NCBI GenBank assembly: GCA_014898425.1
Contig: RCSZ01000008.1
Span: 2,305,501 to 2,369,500 of the forward strand
Direction: 5' to 3'
Length of the DNA stretch: 64,000 bases
DNA from: Botryotinia globosa
Taxonomy: Eukaryota > Ascomycota > Leotiomycetes > Helotiales > Sclerotiniaceae
Shown: positions 24,178 to 37,132 of the stretch, in pieces
Layout: every line of letters starts with the position of its first letter
How positions within the stretch are numbered: position 1 is the first letter of the stretch
Made by a program: the position numbers and the translations under genes
Notes under the pieces: model-generated
Seen by the model: the letters and a program-made list of their open reading frames with translations, nothing else
The model's database searches: none
What the model was told of the DNA's origin: nothing

Positions 24178-26659
24178 ATGGTTCAATCGTAAGCGTGATC
24201 TATCTGCCATCTATCTCTACAGCTACTAACCACGTCCATTATAGATCCGTTCTTGGTTTCCCTCGCATGGGAGCTCTCAGAGATCTCAAGAAAGCTACTG
24301 GTGAGATTTGCTACCTCACAATCCTACCCCACATTGAATCCTAACAAATATCAACAGAGGCATACTGGGGTCAAAAGATCTCTCAAGATGATCTCCTTGC
24401 TGAGGCCAAGAGACTTCGTCTTGCTCACTGGAAGATCCAAAAGGATGCCGGTGTCGATATCATCCCATCCAACGACTTCGCTCTCTACGATCAAGTTCTT
24501 ACTCACATCCAAGACTTTGGTGTAAGCATCAATTTCATCTGCAGATCTAAATGTAACCTTTCACTAACTCTTCTCTTTTACAGGCTACCCCAGAAAGATA
24601 TACCAAGCATGGTCTCGACCCAATCGATCAATACTTTGCCATGGGACGTGGTCACCAACGTGACGGCGTCGATGTTCCATCCTTGGAGATGGTAAAGTGG
24701 TTCGACTCCAACTACCATTACGTCAAGCCAACTCTCCAAGACAACCAATCTTTCAAGCTCACCTCGGACCCAAAGGCTGTTCGTGAATTCAAGGAGGCCA
24801 AGGATGCTGGTATCACTACCCGACCAGTCTTGGTTGGTCCAGTTTCTTTCCTCCACCTCGGAAAGCCAGACCGTGGACAATCCGTTGACCCAATTGATCT
24901 TTTGGACAACCTCCTCCCAGTCTACATTGAGCTCCTGAAGCAACTTAAGGCTGCCGGTGCCGAGACTGTTCAAATTGACGAGCCAACCCTCGTCTTCGAT
25001 CTTCCATCCAAGACCAAGGCTGCTTTCAAGCCCACTTACGAGAAGCTCGTCAGCTTAGGTGATGAGATCCCAAAGATTGTCTTGGCCACATACTTCGGTG
25101 ACATCGTTCACAACATTGATGCTCTCCCAACTGACATCTATGCTGTTCACGTTGATTTGGTCCGTAACCCAGAGCAATTGGACACTGTCATCTCCGCTTT
25201 GGGATCCAAGACCATCTTGTCCGCTGGTGTTGTTGATGGACGTAACATCTGGAAGACCAACCTCAAGCGTGCTATTGAGACTGTTGAGTCTGCCGTTCAA
25301 AAGCTCGGAAAGGACCGCGTCATCGTTGCCACATCCTCTTCCCTTCTCCACACCCCACACACTCTTGCAAGCGAGAAGAAGCTTGACCCAGAAATTGCCG
25401 ATTGGTTCTCTTTTGCTTCCGAGAAGGTTGTTGAAGTTGCCATCATCGCTAAGGCTGTTACGGAGGGACCAGCTTCCGTCCGTGCTGAGCTCGAGGCTAA
25501 CGCCAAGTCCATTCAAGCTCGTGCTTCTTCCAAGAGAACCAACGACCCCAAGGTCAAGGAACGTCAATCCAAGATCGTCGACAAGGACTACAACAGAATC
25601 TCTGAGTTCCCAGAACGTATCGCTCAACAGCAAAAGGCTTTGGGTCTTCCTCTTTTCCCAACCACCACCATTGGTTCTTTCCCACAAACCAAGGAGATCC
25701 GTATCCAACGTAACAAGTTCACCAAGGGTGAAATCACTGCTGAGGAGTACGAGAAGTTCATTGAGAAGGAGATTCAAGATGTTGTCAAGGTTCAAGAAGA
25801 ACTTGACCTTGACGTCTACGTTCACGGTGAGCCAGAACGTAACGACATGGTTCAATACTTCGGTGAGCGTCTCGATGGTTATGCCTTCACCACCCACGCA
25901 TGGGTTCAATCATACGGTTCCCGTTGCGTTCGTCCTCCTATCATCGTTGGTGATATCTCTCGCCCAGCACCAATGACTGTTAAGGAGTCCAAATACGCTG
26001 TCTCCATCTCCAAGAAGCCAATGAAGGGTATGTTGACTGGTCCAATCACTTGTTTGAGATGGTCCTTCCCTCGTGATGATGTTCATCAATCCGTCCAAGC
26101 TGAGCAACTTGCTTTGGCTCTCCGTGATGAGGTTGTTGATCTCGAGGCTGCTGGTGTTTACGTCATTCAAGTCGATGAGCCAGCTCTTCGTGAGGGTCTT
26201 CCTCTTCGTCGTGGAAAGGAGCGTGAGGCTTACCTTGACTGGGCTGTTAAGTCTTTCAGACTTTCCGTCTCTGGTGTTCAAGATTCCACCCAAATCCACT
26301 CTCACTTCTGTTACTCTGAGTTCCAGGATTTCTTCCACGCCATTGCTGCTCTTGACGCTGATGTTCTCTCCATTGAGAACTCCAAGTCTGATGCCAAGCT
26401 CCTCAAGGTCTTTGTTGATGAGGCTTACCCACGTCACATTGGTCCAGGTGTTTATGACATCCACTCTCCTCGTGTTCCATCCGAGCAAGAGATCAAGGAC
26501 AGAATTGAGGAGATGTTGCAATTCCTCAAGCCAGAGCAACTTTGGATTGATCCTGATTGTGGTCTTAAGACTCGTCAATGGGCTGAGACCAAGGCTGCTT
26601 TGACCAACATGGTCAACGCTGCCAAGTTTTACCGTCAAAAGTATGCCAACAAGGCATAA
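24178..26659 (+). CDS. MET6: Cobalamin-independent methionine synthase (5-methyltetrahydropteroyltriglutamate-homocysteine methyltransferase)
   Basis: Four exons: 24178-24188, 24245-24300, 24358-24521 and 24584-26659. Introns are 56, 57 and 62 nt with GT..AG ends. The product is 768 residues, the usual MetE/Met6 length. It transfers a methyl group from methyl-tetrahydrofolate polyglutamate to homocysteine in the cytosol, the last step of methionine synthesis. The N-terminal half starts MVQSSVLGFPRMGALRDLKK. The C-terminal catalytic barrel carries the zinc ligands H651 and C653 (in HSHFCYS), E675 (in SIENSKSD) and C736 (in DPDCGLKT), with FPTTTIGSFPQT marking the start of the second domain. 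Codon use is strongly biased (many C-ending optimal codons), which indicates high expression and produces long antisense open frames that are not genes. Tiny first exons are typical for this gene in related fungi. Confidence 0.98.
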
Positions 26660-27400
26660 ATTTCTTGTCCCATCCATATTTTATTAGGGCATGTGATTTG
26701 AAGATGATGTTATGAGCTCTTTTTCTTTTTTATACATTGTAATGCCTGCGGTTCTTTAACCAATAGGAACGACTTCAACATCGGCGTTTCTTGGTTGGGG
26801 CATTTAAGACAAAAAGCGATTTGTTATTGTGAGCGTTGCTTGGGAGTTTTCAACAGCATAGGGCGGTAGTCCCTCGGTGGGTAACAGATGATCCATCAAC
26901 CGGACATCTTGGTGGCGTGGCGCATGAATGACATGAAATATGATGGGAAATGAAAAAAAGGGGATGGGGATTTTGAAACTCTTGTGACGTTAAACCAACT
27001 TTACTATCTTGATGATGGTCAAGGAGGACGACAATGAGTGGTTATTTGGTGGAGGATGGTAGATGTGATAAAAGTAGTACAATATACCCTCTTCAACCGG
27101 GAAAAAACCTTGTTATTTGGAATGTGTGAAGTGAAGTGATTTTTCTTGTATTATCTTGTGTGTTGGAGGTCCCCGTCATTGTTTTTGAGTTTAGTTTTTC
27201 CTTCTGGGGAGTAGAATATGAATGCTCTTTTTTGAAATATTCTCGGTGATTACTTTCCTTCTGTTGTCTGATCCTCTTGCCGTGTACTTCTCAAGCATAC
27301 TTTCTATTTTCTCACCCTTTAATAAGTACACTGCTAAAAGAAAGTCCACCTAATTGTGGAGGAAATCATGACTTTTGTCTGATACACATGTAAGAGTTGA
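26660..27400. other. MET6 downstream flank
   Basis: It holds the presumed 3' untranslated region and terminator of MET6; no further gene or repeat is visible up to the MITE boundary at 27401. Confidence 0.5.
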
Positions 27401-28408
27401 GGCCATCGCTCATCGCACATATAACGCTTTTTCAATTAAAATGTCGGATTATTCAACTTTTTATACCTTGATTTATTTATTACAATAAAAGATAAAATTA
27501 TAAAGTGAATTCTTTTTTAAAAAATATAATTTAATTAATGGTAAATTACTCTGATGCTATTAAAATCTTAATAAATTACTCTTATACTACTAAAATTAAC
27601 ATCTTTTTACTTTCATGTCATTTAGATTCTAATTAAAAGAAATTAGATTCTATAATAGATTCTATCTATAGATATATCACGTGAGATATATAGATTCTAG
27701 GATTTTAAATATGATATTTAATAAATAAGTACTATTATAGATTCTATACTCCTACTTTAGATTCTATATTCTTTGTTATTCTTTCTTTTTTCCCTTCTCT
27801 TCTCCGAAAAGAATGAAAAATATTAGAATCTAAAAGTAACGAATAGAATATTTTGAATCTATAATAGAATTATAGAATCTATAGAATCTATAATAGAATT
27901 ATAGAATCTATATATATGAGATTAGAATCTACTATAGAATCTAGCTTTTTTTGATTAGAATCTAAATGATACGAAAGTAAAAAGATATCAATTTTAGTAG
28001 CATGAGAGTAATTTATTAGACTTTTAATAGCATTAGAGTAATTGATCATTTAATTAAATCTTATAGAAAAAATAAATAGAATATTTTTTTCTTTTTTGAA
28101 TTGAATTGTGAAAATATTAAAATTGAAAACTCTTAATTTTTATAAAAATTTATTTATTTTATATTATAAAAATGTTATATATGAGAATTTTTGATATTAT
28201 ATAACTATTTAATAAAAATAATGAAAAATATTTCGAATAATTAAAATTCATATATTTCATTTATAATTATTTATTCATTTTTAATTTTTTTGGAAAAGAA
28301 AATATCAAGATTTGAATGAAACATTCAATATAATAGTTTATATTAAAAAAATCTTGTCTTTATAGGGATTTTGTTATATTTGTTATAGGGGGGCAGTGAG
28401 CGATAGTT
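27401..28408 (-). mobile_element. AT-rich MITE, family 1, copy 2 (interrupted by a nested element)
   Basis: The left end (GGCCATCGCTCATCGCACAT) and its reading into ATAACGCTTTTTC match the reverse complement of the right end of the copy at 244-738. The right part matches that copy's left half almost to the end (CAAATATAACAAAATCCC shared with two changes). The span is about 1008 bp; subtracting the 509-bp nested element and its 10-bp duplication leaves about 489 bp, close to the 495 bp of copy 1. The last bases of the right end look changed by C-to-T/G-to-A transitions, and no flanking duplication is visible. Confidence 0.82.
27539..28047. mobile_element. Nested near-palindromic MITE with long terminal inverted repeats
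   Basis: It lies inside the family-1 MITE. Its ends (27542-27632 and 27956-28045) are inverted repeats of about 90 bp with roughly 11 mismatches, mostly transitions. It is flanked by perfect 10-bp direct repeats ATTTAATTAA (27529-27538 and 28048-28057). The centre is rich in AGATTCTA units and their complements and contains CACGTG. There is no coding capacity. Long inverted repeats with a 9-10-bp target duplication suggest a Mutator-like element; this is inference. Confidence 0.85.
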
Positions 28409-28794
28409 TTAATTTTTATATAGAGTCTTCAGCCCTACCTATCTAAGAATCTACCCAACTAATTCTCATTCCAAGGCCTGGGAAACAAAATTCCAAAGGA
28501 AAAAAAGGACAAGGGGGGAAAGGATGTTTTTGTGGCGAGGTTTATATGATGAAGTTTATGTGTGGGAGGGTATGTGGGAGGAAGTTGAGGGAGCTCTTCT
28601 ATAGAAGCTTATGTATGAATGGATTTAAAATAGGGTCTGTTTTGAAGACTCCTAGAGACTGGGCTGCTTTTTGACTGGGCCGCTTTTTTTCAGATATAGA
28701 TATAGATAGGACTTTATGTAAGAGTATTTTTGAAGAATGGTTTGGATGGGGGTGGATGATGAGGGAGAGAGGGGGGGGGGAGGGAGAGAGGGGG

Positions 28795-28872
28795 GGGAGG
28801 GAGGGAGAGGGAGAGGGAGAGGGAGAGGGAGAGGGAGAGGGAGAGGGAGAGGGAGAGGGAGAGGGAGAGGGA
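28795..28872. repeat. (GAGGGA)n microsatellite, about 13 copies
   Basis: Hexanucleotide purine tract preceded by G-runs from about 28767. The minus-strand open frames here (Pro/Ser/Leu repeats) are repeat artefacts. Confidence 0.93.
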
Positions 28873-29464
28873 GAGGGAGAGAGTGGATTGGATTGGATGG
28901 AAATGGAGGTTGGGTTTGATCGGGGAAAGTAGGTATCGAAAGTATAGTATAGCAAATGAAGTTTTCTTTCACTGGATGAATGAGATGGGATGGGATGGGA
29001 TGGGATATTAATAATTAGTTCGAATGGTGGGCATTTGAAGTTGATATTCATTATTGGTTATTTGTTTTTAAAATCGATTGTTAATCTTGATGATTTTTCT
29101 TGAGAGTAAATGATTCCTTGATAAATCTGAAGGATGGGAAAATAAGCGAGGATCATAACTTGTTTCAGCTGGGTTGATCGAAGTCGGTGGTGTGGTGGTG
29201 TGGTGTTTTATAGTGAGGTTTCGGATTCGCTTTTGATGGAGTTTTGATGTTTTTGTGTTTGTGGGTGTGAATGTGGAGGGATAGGGGATGGGGATGGGGA
29301 TGAGAGGTGGATGGTGGATGAGAGTGCTACGTTGCGAAATGTAATTAATAATCCCCATTCTATATTATACTATGTTATACTATACTATGTTATACTGCTA
29401 TATCAGATTACTTCATATTACATCATATCAAATTAGATCATATTAGATCACTTCATATTATATT

Positions 29465-29765
29465 ATTATTTTATTTTATTTTATTTTATTTTATTTTATT
29501 TTATTTTATTTTATTTTATTTATTTTATTTTATTTTATTTTATTTTATTTATTTATTTTATTTTATTTTATTTTATTTTATTTTATTTTATTTTATTTTA
29601 TTTTATTTTATTTTATTTTATTTTATTTTATTTTATTTTATTTTATTTATTTTATTTTATTTATTTATTTTATTTTATTTTATTTTATTTATTTTATTTT
29701 ATTTTATTTTATTTTATTTTATTTATTTTATTTATTTTATTTTACTTTACTTTATTTTATTTTAT
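29465..29765. repeat. (TTTTA)n pentanucleotide array, about 300 bp
   Basis: A long TTTTA array broken in several places by TTTA (4-bp) units, ending in TTTAC variants near 29743-29755. It is the longest simple repeat in the window. Confidence 0.95.
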
Positions 29766-30026
29766 ATTTATTATTATAAGATTACAAATGATAAAATTAC
29801 AAATGATAAGATTGTAAATGAGGAATGAGGAATCTTCAAGAGGATGGATGGGTTTTTCATTTTTATGAAGTAAATGGAAGGGGAGAAGTCGGTGGGGATG
29901 TGAGGGGAATGGAGATATGGGTCTTTTGAGTGTTATTTATTTATATTAGAGGGGAGGAGAGAAGTAGCTTGGGGAAGTTGTGCTTCTGGAAGCTGTGGAT
30001 TTGGAAGCTGTGGATTTGAAAGTTGT

Positions 30027-30092
30027 GTATTTGGGTATTTGGGTATTTGGGTATTTGGGTATTTGGGTATTTGGGTATTTGGGTATTTGGGT
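30027..30092. repeat. 8-bp repeat, unit TATTTGGG, about 8 copies
   Basis: Perfect tandem 8-mers of mixed strand bias. The minus-strand frame gives Pro-Asn-Thr-Gln-type repeats of no coding significance. Confidence 0.92.
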
Positions 30093-33000
30093 GTCTTGGT
30101 GAAAGTGAAAGTGGAAGTGAGAATGAAAGTGAGAAGGAGAACTTTATGCGTAGTTTTGGAGATTGGTATTTGATGTTTAGTAGGGGTCTGGGAGTGGGTG
30201 TAGGCATTTGATGGATGTTTGATGAGGGGTAGATATTTGATAGATGACACTAATGCTGATTGTAATGGTAGCTAGGGTGAGAGCTTGAATGCTTAGGTTT
30301 TTGCGATGTGGTATGATGTTACGTGATGGACTTGGATTTGGAACTGGTTATATGAGGTAGGTAATGTAAAGTGGTTGGATTTGCTTGAGATGGATTGGGT
30401 TTGTTTGTTTGTTTATTGGTTTATGCGCTGTGATTAGGGTGGTGATGGGGGAGGGGGCGGGGGCGGGGCGAGGTGTAACTTTATAGTTCCTGGAAAATTT
30501 GTTCTGAAAATTCAAGGGGAGTATTATGGATGTACGTGTATGTGGATGTGAATGTATATCAAGGGCGCTGCAGCTGGAGTAGAGAAAGAATTGGGGAATT
30601 GTAGAATTGTAGGTTAGGTTAGCTGTGTTATGATTATTTTGATGATGCGATGTGATGTGATTTCTTCAAGATGGTTTGTTTTCCCTTTGCTACATTTGCT
30701 AGTCCAATGAGCCAACCAAGCTAGGTCAGATCAGATCAGAACATTGAGAAATGAGAATCCGAAAGAACCTCATCTCATCATCCCAGCAATTTGATCTTAG
30801 CGAACCGGTTTGATTTGATTTCCGCGCGACATGCATGTGCACACTTCCATGGATGGAGAATTTATACTTGTGGAATATTTCTGGTATAAGCGAGGGAGGG
30901 GGTTTTCAACTTTCTACTGGAGTTTATGGTTCTCCTATTGGTGTATCTGTGAGGCGAGTTCCGAGAAGGTGCCGAAAGACATGCTGGGTTTGATGTATTT
31001 CAGACGAGATTCAGGGTGCTTATGTCTGGGTCTCTTGATGAGTATGAATAGAATCTAACGTCAAGATATATCTGGGAAGTTATCTATTTCGCAGAAAGAT
31101 AGATATAGTCGCTGGGCGCAAGGTTGCCGGCAAAGGAATCATGGAGCACGGTGGCTATCATAGTCTTGGGGGGAATATGCAACTAACTTTGGATATCGAT
31201 AATGTCTAATATTTCTGAATCTTTAGGATTTGGTATCACTTATCTACGAGGGTTACGAGGAGATCACATCAGGTGTGGAGGTCTTCGTCTGGGTGTTTGG
31301 ACTAAGATGAACCTAGTATTCTATCGTGAAGGAACACTTTTCGAAAATGATGTTTTGCGGACTAAGCCACATTCGCAGAAAATAACGAAGTACGTCGTTA
31401 TGGGGATTATGAGCGCAAATCTGTCACTAAAGACAATACAAGAATTATTGTAGAGGATGCGGATGAGGATTATTTTGACGCAGACTTATGAAGGGGGGGG
31501 GGGGGTTGTGGCAATCAAATTGGTTATTTTAGGAATGTAGAGAGGTTGATGGTTTGGAAGTAGATAAGGTTATGGCTAGCTATTTGGTTCTTGTTCTGCA
31601 CCGTGGAGTCTAGCTACTTCAACTGAAAGATGAAGTAGTGATCAGTCGTTCAACTCTCTTAGCTTTGTGTAAATATCGCTGATTTGATTTTTTCCTCTCC
31701 CAAAACACCATGTGTATCCATAAGATGCCCTCCCCGATTTTCGAGAGTTTGAAGCTTTCATTGTTACTCTCTCATTATTGTGAATCTCGAGTTTATAGCA
31801 TGTCTTCCCATCACAGGAACTTGGTCAAAGACTCTGCATGCTTAGTCAGGGAAATCACTAGGAGGTGTCAAGGTTGTATAGAAATCAAGGATTTTTGAGA
31901 TTTTTGAAAATTATGGATTGTGCGTGTATAAAGACCGCTGGGTTTGTTGTTCAATTCGAGGTCGGTAACAGGATTTGTGGAAGTATTAAGAAGGTATAGA
32001 AGGATGGGGGATAGAAAGAATCGGCGATGGAGTAAGCGAGAAGGAGTGGCTTGTGATTGAAAAGGTAAAAAATGAGAAGGGAAAGTGTTGACACTATTTT
32101 ATTGCCGTTTGGTCAGTTCGTTGTTATATTATAATCTGAATCGCTTTTATGAGGATTGCTGTTGTCATACTCTAAGCTGATCTGACGTTTGCTTCCAGTA
32201 CTATTTATCTAGAAATTGAATTGTAAAAAATACTTTAATACACGTGTAGAACTTGTGTACAGTGTCTGGTACTTTTGTCAAGTCTAACTTTCATAAACTC
32301 CATAATTTTCTGGGTTCTGTAGGGTCAAAAGCTAACGGAGAAGAGTGTTTTCAAATATTGGATTCGTATGCCTACCTACCCAGAGAAGATGCCCGGGTAG
32401 GCGAAAGCGAGGTACTGGAGGAAGGAGGAGAGGCACTTGATTTGAGGGGTAATAGGGACAAGCTTGCTTAAGGAGTGAATACAGCTTGCTATATCCATTC
32501 TCTCATGCGATAGACGTTGCATTTCTAACTTTTTAAAGTGAATGTGGAGGTTATAAAGATCGAGGAGTCCCCAGGTTGAGGATCTTTATGGATGGGCATT
32601 GGTGAACTATACCCGACAATGGAGTGGTGATGTCTTGGGTCTGCGACGATTCAAGAATTGGAAGAGGGTGGATTTGGGGAGTGATAGATGGTGAGAATTA
32701 AAGATTAGAGATAGTGATAAAGGGCAAGTGTTCGTGCTGTTGTTTGTGGTTTTTTGTTGTCGTTGATGTTACTGTCCTTATTTTCGCCTGGGGATTGAGG
32801 TTTGAATAGTTGCTGTCGTCATCTATTCAGTACGTTTCAATTAACCTTGTCTCTTTACTTAAGTTGTATTTTCCTATTCCTCTACCCATGAATTTGATAT
32901 TAGCTCGGGGGGTTGAACATTATATCCACATTGGATATACCTCTACACCATCCCAATTCTCACACAACAAAGCTCATGGGGCATCGATTAAGCCGACTTT

Positions 33001-35242
33001 GTATACTTGATAATTAGAAATGAGTAGAAACTAGCATACTTATATATATCAGTTTGAGGAGGGTGTGCATAAGGATAGGCGTGGAACAAAGGAGTGCGGG
33101 GCGATGACCTGGGAGAATCAGATTTCAAGAGATTCTCAGTAAAATGATTGGGTGGATTCATTCACTTTTGCATTCCGCATATTTTCATGCTTACAATTGT
33201 GTTTACCTCTACATGGCACATGACTTGGTACCCTCCTAGAATCCTGCGGCCAGTAAGGTATGGAAAGGCAGGGGATGAAAAATTGGCGAAGACATATAAG
33301 AATCAAAAATCTGAGATCTCTGGTCATTAGGGGTATTTTACTCGGCATGTACGACCCAGTATATTTCTAATTGTGGGATTTATGGGTAGGGGTTGTGGAT
33401 TACCATGCGGTGTGGAAAGGATAGTGGTTATAGAACGCCAGAATACGAGAGAGTGCGATGCAGTGGATAGAGAAAGCAATTGTAATTCTGCTTGGATTTG
33501 CATCGTCGTTTTTGCTCGTTATTTTTTTCATCTTTTGTTGTCATCGATTTACTAATGTTCCAGGAAACTACTATCGTTTTTCCACACATAGTCGTCTGAT
33601 GTCTTCTCCATCTCCATCGCTTAACCCCGTAATTCCCTTATATCTTCACGGAAACTAGTGGATCTTAGCATCTTGATTTTCTCCGAGCTCTTCACATTGG
33701 AGCTTCAAGCAGACCACAGGCTTGTGAATACAATCTTTTTGGTTACATATTTGAAAGTTGGAAAGGAGATGAGGTGTTATTTACGTATTGAATATCAATG
33801 AGAAGTAAGAGACTACCTAGATGTCAAGCAGGGCGGGGTAAGACTTAGAGGTGCGGGCTTAAAGATGAGTCTAGGGGCGGAATGAGTGAATAAACCTCAT
33901 CTCTCGTGCATGCGCGCAAATTCATATTACGTTGCACATGACCTAACCTGAGTCATCAGGACTCATGAGGTTCTTGGGACGGGACGCAAGACGAGGTTAT
34001 TTAAACCTTCAGGTATTCCGTAGTTTTTGTATCATTAGGATTGCAACTAAGATGTGGGCAGAGTATAATGGCTGCCTGTTTCTGTTAGTGATAAAACTCC
34101 TGAAGTGACACCTATTGCCAGTGTGAATTCAGAAGCAAGGAAGGGGAAGAGTAAGAGATGGAACTATGGCTCCAGGGCTTTGAGACTTTCATCATTGTCA
34201 TTGATTTCGTATTTTGTTTTATTGTCATTGATTTCATCTGTTCTATATTCACCAGCTCCAATCTATGCTGTCTGATCTTTGCTGTTGTTTGTTGCTATTT
34301 TTAAAACCGTCGGGTGTAAGGGTGGAAAGGGACAATATGGGAGAGCTATATTTTACTGGAATTACAGCAAGCAGTACTTCAATAATCTGTTTGGATTTAA
34401 TGCTTGTGTCCCATTGGCTCTGAATAGTTTTCGTGTGGAAGATTTGGCAGGAGTTCACGAGCAGAGGAATATGATCTATATTGTCACTAGTGAGGTGAAT
34501 GTATTTGTCAATTCGGATATTAATTTTGATAAACTACAGATACATCCAGAGGATACCAAACATGTATTTCCGACGTGTTTAGTGCTTGCAGAAATGGAGG
34601 TCCTTCAAGGTGAAGTCTTGACGAAACACAACTTTCGCCTCACTCTTAGATAAAGTAGCCATGTATTGTGAAAAAATTCGTTCGTTTTCGGTGCGGATAA
34701 AAAGATATGATATAGCAGGGTGAGCAAAAAAAAACTAGTGAGGGGATAGGTTCAAGGTGTCGAGGTGGATGTAAGCGAATACGATGTACTGGTGTTTCGC
34801 GTCCTTTGCGCCCTTGTAAAGACACACAGTTGGGTTTTTATGTATGTTTCCAATACAAACGAAAGTATATATGTATGATTTAATAGAATCCCGAAACGAA
34901 AAGTTAAAGGTGGTGGGGTGTGCATTTCCACAATTAAGAAACCATTTGGATGTTCAGCTAACAGAAGTATTGAAGACATTTGATCGCTTTTCACGTAGCC
35001 AAATGAAGGCAAAAAAACTTTAGCAATGATCGCGTTTCATTGCTATTTCAAAACGAGTGGCTAGGATCTTCGGTCCAAAATCTTTCAATCACTTATCCAA
35101 GTTATCCATATTTCATTGTCTCCTCCAAAGTTCATCATCCAGTTCCACCACGCGGCCAACAAGCAGAATAATCGAGACATCAAACAAGCTTTTGATTTGC
35201 CTTTTGGACCAAGAAGCTGTTGGATGTTAATCTCATCCTATC

Positions 35243-35535
35243 CTATTTCTTGTCTGTTCCAGCTTGACTGGCATTTCCACCACCAGTACCTTGATTCGTG
35301 GCGGCTCCACCAGCGTTTGCGTTACGGTCTCCGGCCCCTTGAGCGCGTGCGGCAAATCCTGAAGAGGACATATCGTTACCTCCACGGGCCTGTTGTTAAA
35401 TGTGTCAGCTTGGGCTGCAACGATATGCTACGGGGACTTTTCAGTAGAAGATATAGGCAGATAGGAAGAGAACGAGAGACGTACTTGAGTTGATTGGATA
35501 CGCGAAGCATCATCTTTGGTCATCTGGATCGGCAT
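35243..35535 (-). CDS. SMP-domain (seed-maturation-protein-like) small protein
   Basis: Two exons on the minus strand: 35535-35485 and 35389-35243, with a 95-nt intron (donor GTACGT, acceptor ACAACAG). The product is 65 residues. It begins MPIQMTKDDASRIQSTQARG and continues GGNDMSSSGFAARAQGAGDRNAN, which is the SMP signature (M-T-x-x-D-A-x-x-I-Q-S ... F-A-A-R-A-Q). SMP proteins were named from plant late-embryogenesis proteins; fungal members are small, hydrophilic, Gly/Ala/Asn-rich and of unknown biochemical role, and a stress or desiccation role is only inference. Upstream on the minus strand are a CCCCT stress-type element near 35560 and CACGTG at 35857-35862. A further intron in the 5' untranslated region is possible (GTGAGT donor near 35728). 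Confidence 0.87.
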
Positions 35536-37132
35536 GGTTACGAATTTTTGGGTTTGTAAGGGGTAGACGTTTGAGGCTTAAACTGCTTCGTTGAGGGGTC
35601 AGTAATCCATAATAAACACAACGGCTTTTTCAACAGGGATTAGAACATAATCTACAGAATGAAAAGTTTTCAAAGGGAATTAGAAAGTAGGAATTATGAT
35701 GATGGAGAACAAGTTACTCACAGTTTTGGCTGGCTGTATCTGTGTATGTATTTGTGCGAATCGTGATGACTTGATGAGGAAATACAATTGAAGAGTGGGA
35801 CCAATGCCCAACATATATCCTCAAACTCAGGACTTCAGGAGCAAGAGCTCCGCTTTCACGTGCTAGAAAAGGAACAAACTGTATAAAATGTATGTTACCG
35901 ATGACTGCATACTTTTCAATTCATATAAAGCGAATGGACACCCACCCACCGCCTTCCTTCAAGATTTTGCAGGTGATCATAACGCATGATCCCATCGGTG
36001 AATGTTGCAACCCGTCTCAAATCATTGGATTTTTCACTGCGAAATTACATCAGAGAATGGCGGTAAGTGTTGTTTGCTTTACTCCATGCTTTTTAATCAG
36101 AAATCAAGCAGAGCTGTCGGCAAGTCCCAGAATTTGTTGTCCATGAGATGTAAATCCTTACGGCTAACTACTCCCTGGGGCATTATTCGGAGGTCGAGAT
36201 ATTCAGTTAACCGAACAATTGATTTGTTGAATCGACAAACTCCGTTTGCAGACGCGAAACGCCCAATGATCAGCTATTTAAGCGAAGGTTCTCCATCCTT
36301 CCCTTAATCCTGGTATCTGATTGACTTTCGACGAAAAAGCAATGAGCGCAGTATTGGCATGGCTTTTGCTGAGTGCATTGCATATCCTGTGAGGTATTAC
36401 TAATGACTATTAATTATCAGTAACACTGAAATTAGTGGACGCGGGGGTAATCATGTGTGTCGTAAGATTGGGGTGACGACATGTAAAGTTGATCAATATT
36501 TCTCCGCTAAATCGGGTTACACACATATTGCGAAAGTAGGATGCTCTGAGCCTGGTCTTTTTGAGGTATATTCAAAAGTGCGTGGATAGTTGGATCTCGA
36601 GGCGTTTGACTATTCGTTATCATTCTGGGCCTTGTCAGAAAAAGATGTCGCTCTCCGGAATCTGTATGGGTAGAAGGAATCCCATGGACCATCCGTGAAG
36701 GCCTAAAGTTGTAATTGTGGAAAAGAAAAGGTCGGACTTTTGGAAAGAAATATGCCGATCAATCCCATGCACAGTGTTTATGCCTGGCCATATACACGTA
36801 GATTATGCAACTTGTGAAATGAAAGAAGAGATACGATGAAATGAAAGCAAATTGGAAGTGAACATGCTGCAGCCCTCTATCCAACGTCAAAAACTTCTGA
36901 CAATAAGGATTCCGACGAATTTTATCACTTTCTGGAGATTTTCAATCAATAGTCCGCCAATGACATGTTTGAACTTCGATTCATGCTCTTTACTTTTCTC
37001 ATCTTGGTATTTTGGCATGACTTGTATTGAGAATTACGATGCTTTTGCAGCTGTACTAAATAAAGTACAAAGAGTTTCAATGTCATAAAGATAAGATTAT
37101 GCCACTCCAGTGGCGCACCAAGAGTAGAACCA
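35536..37132. other. Gene-free stretch
   Basis: It includes the promoter side of the SMP gene (left) and the 3' flank of the next minus-strand gene (right). No other gene or notable repeat is seen. Confidence 0.5.

Larger units (their letters stand above)
28409..35242. other. Long gene-free stretch with simple repeats
   Basis: I find no convincing gene in 6.8 kb. Several short frames exist (for example about 30831-31058 and 34279-34653) but none has a recognisable domain or signal peptide. Repeats are listed separately. A run of 13 G lies at about 31493-31505. Confidence 0.45.

Noticed and set aside
25055..26677. Long antisense frames over MET6 (255-284 residues)
   Set aside because: Shadow frames caused by the strong codon bias of MET6; no domain is visible in them.
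28599..29051. Pro-Ser repeat frame
   Set aside because: Reading of the (GAGGGA)n array on the minus strand.
34279..34653. 124-residue frame in the 28-35 kb gene desert
   Set aside because: It opens without a clear ATG, shows no domain, signal peptide or splice structure, and fits chance in AT-moderate DNA.
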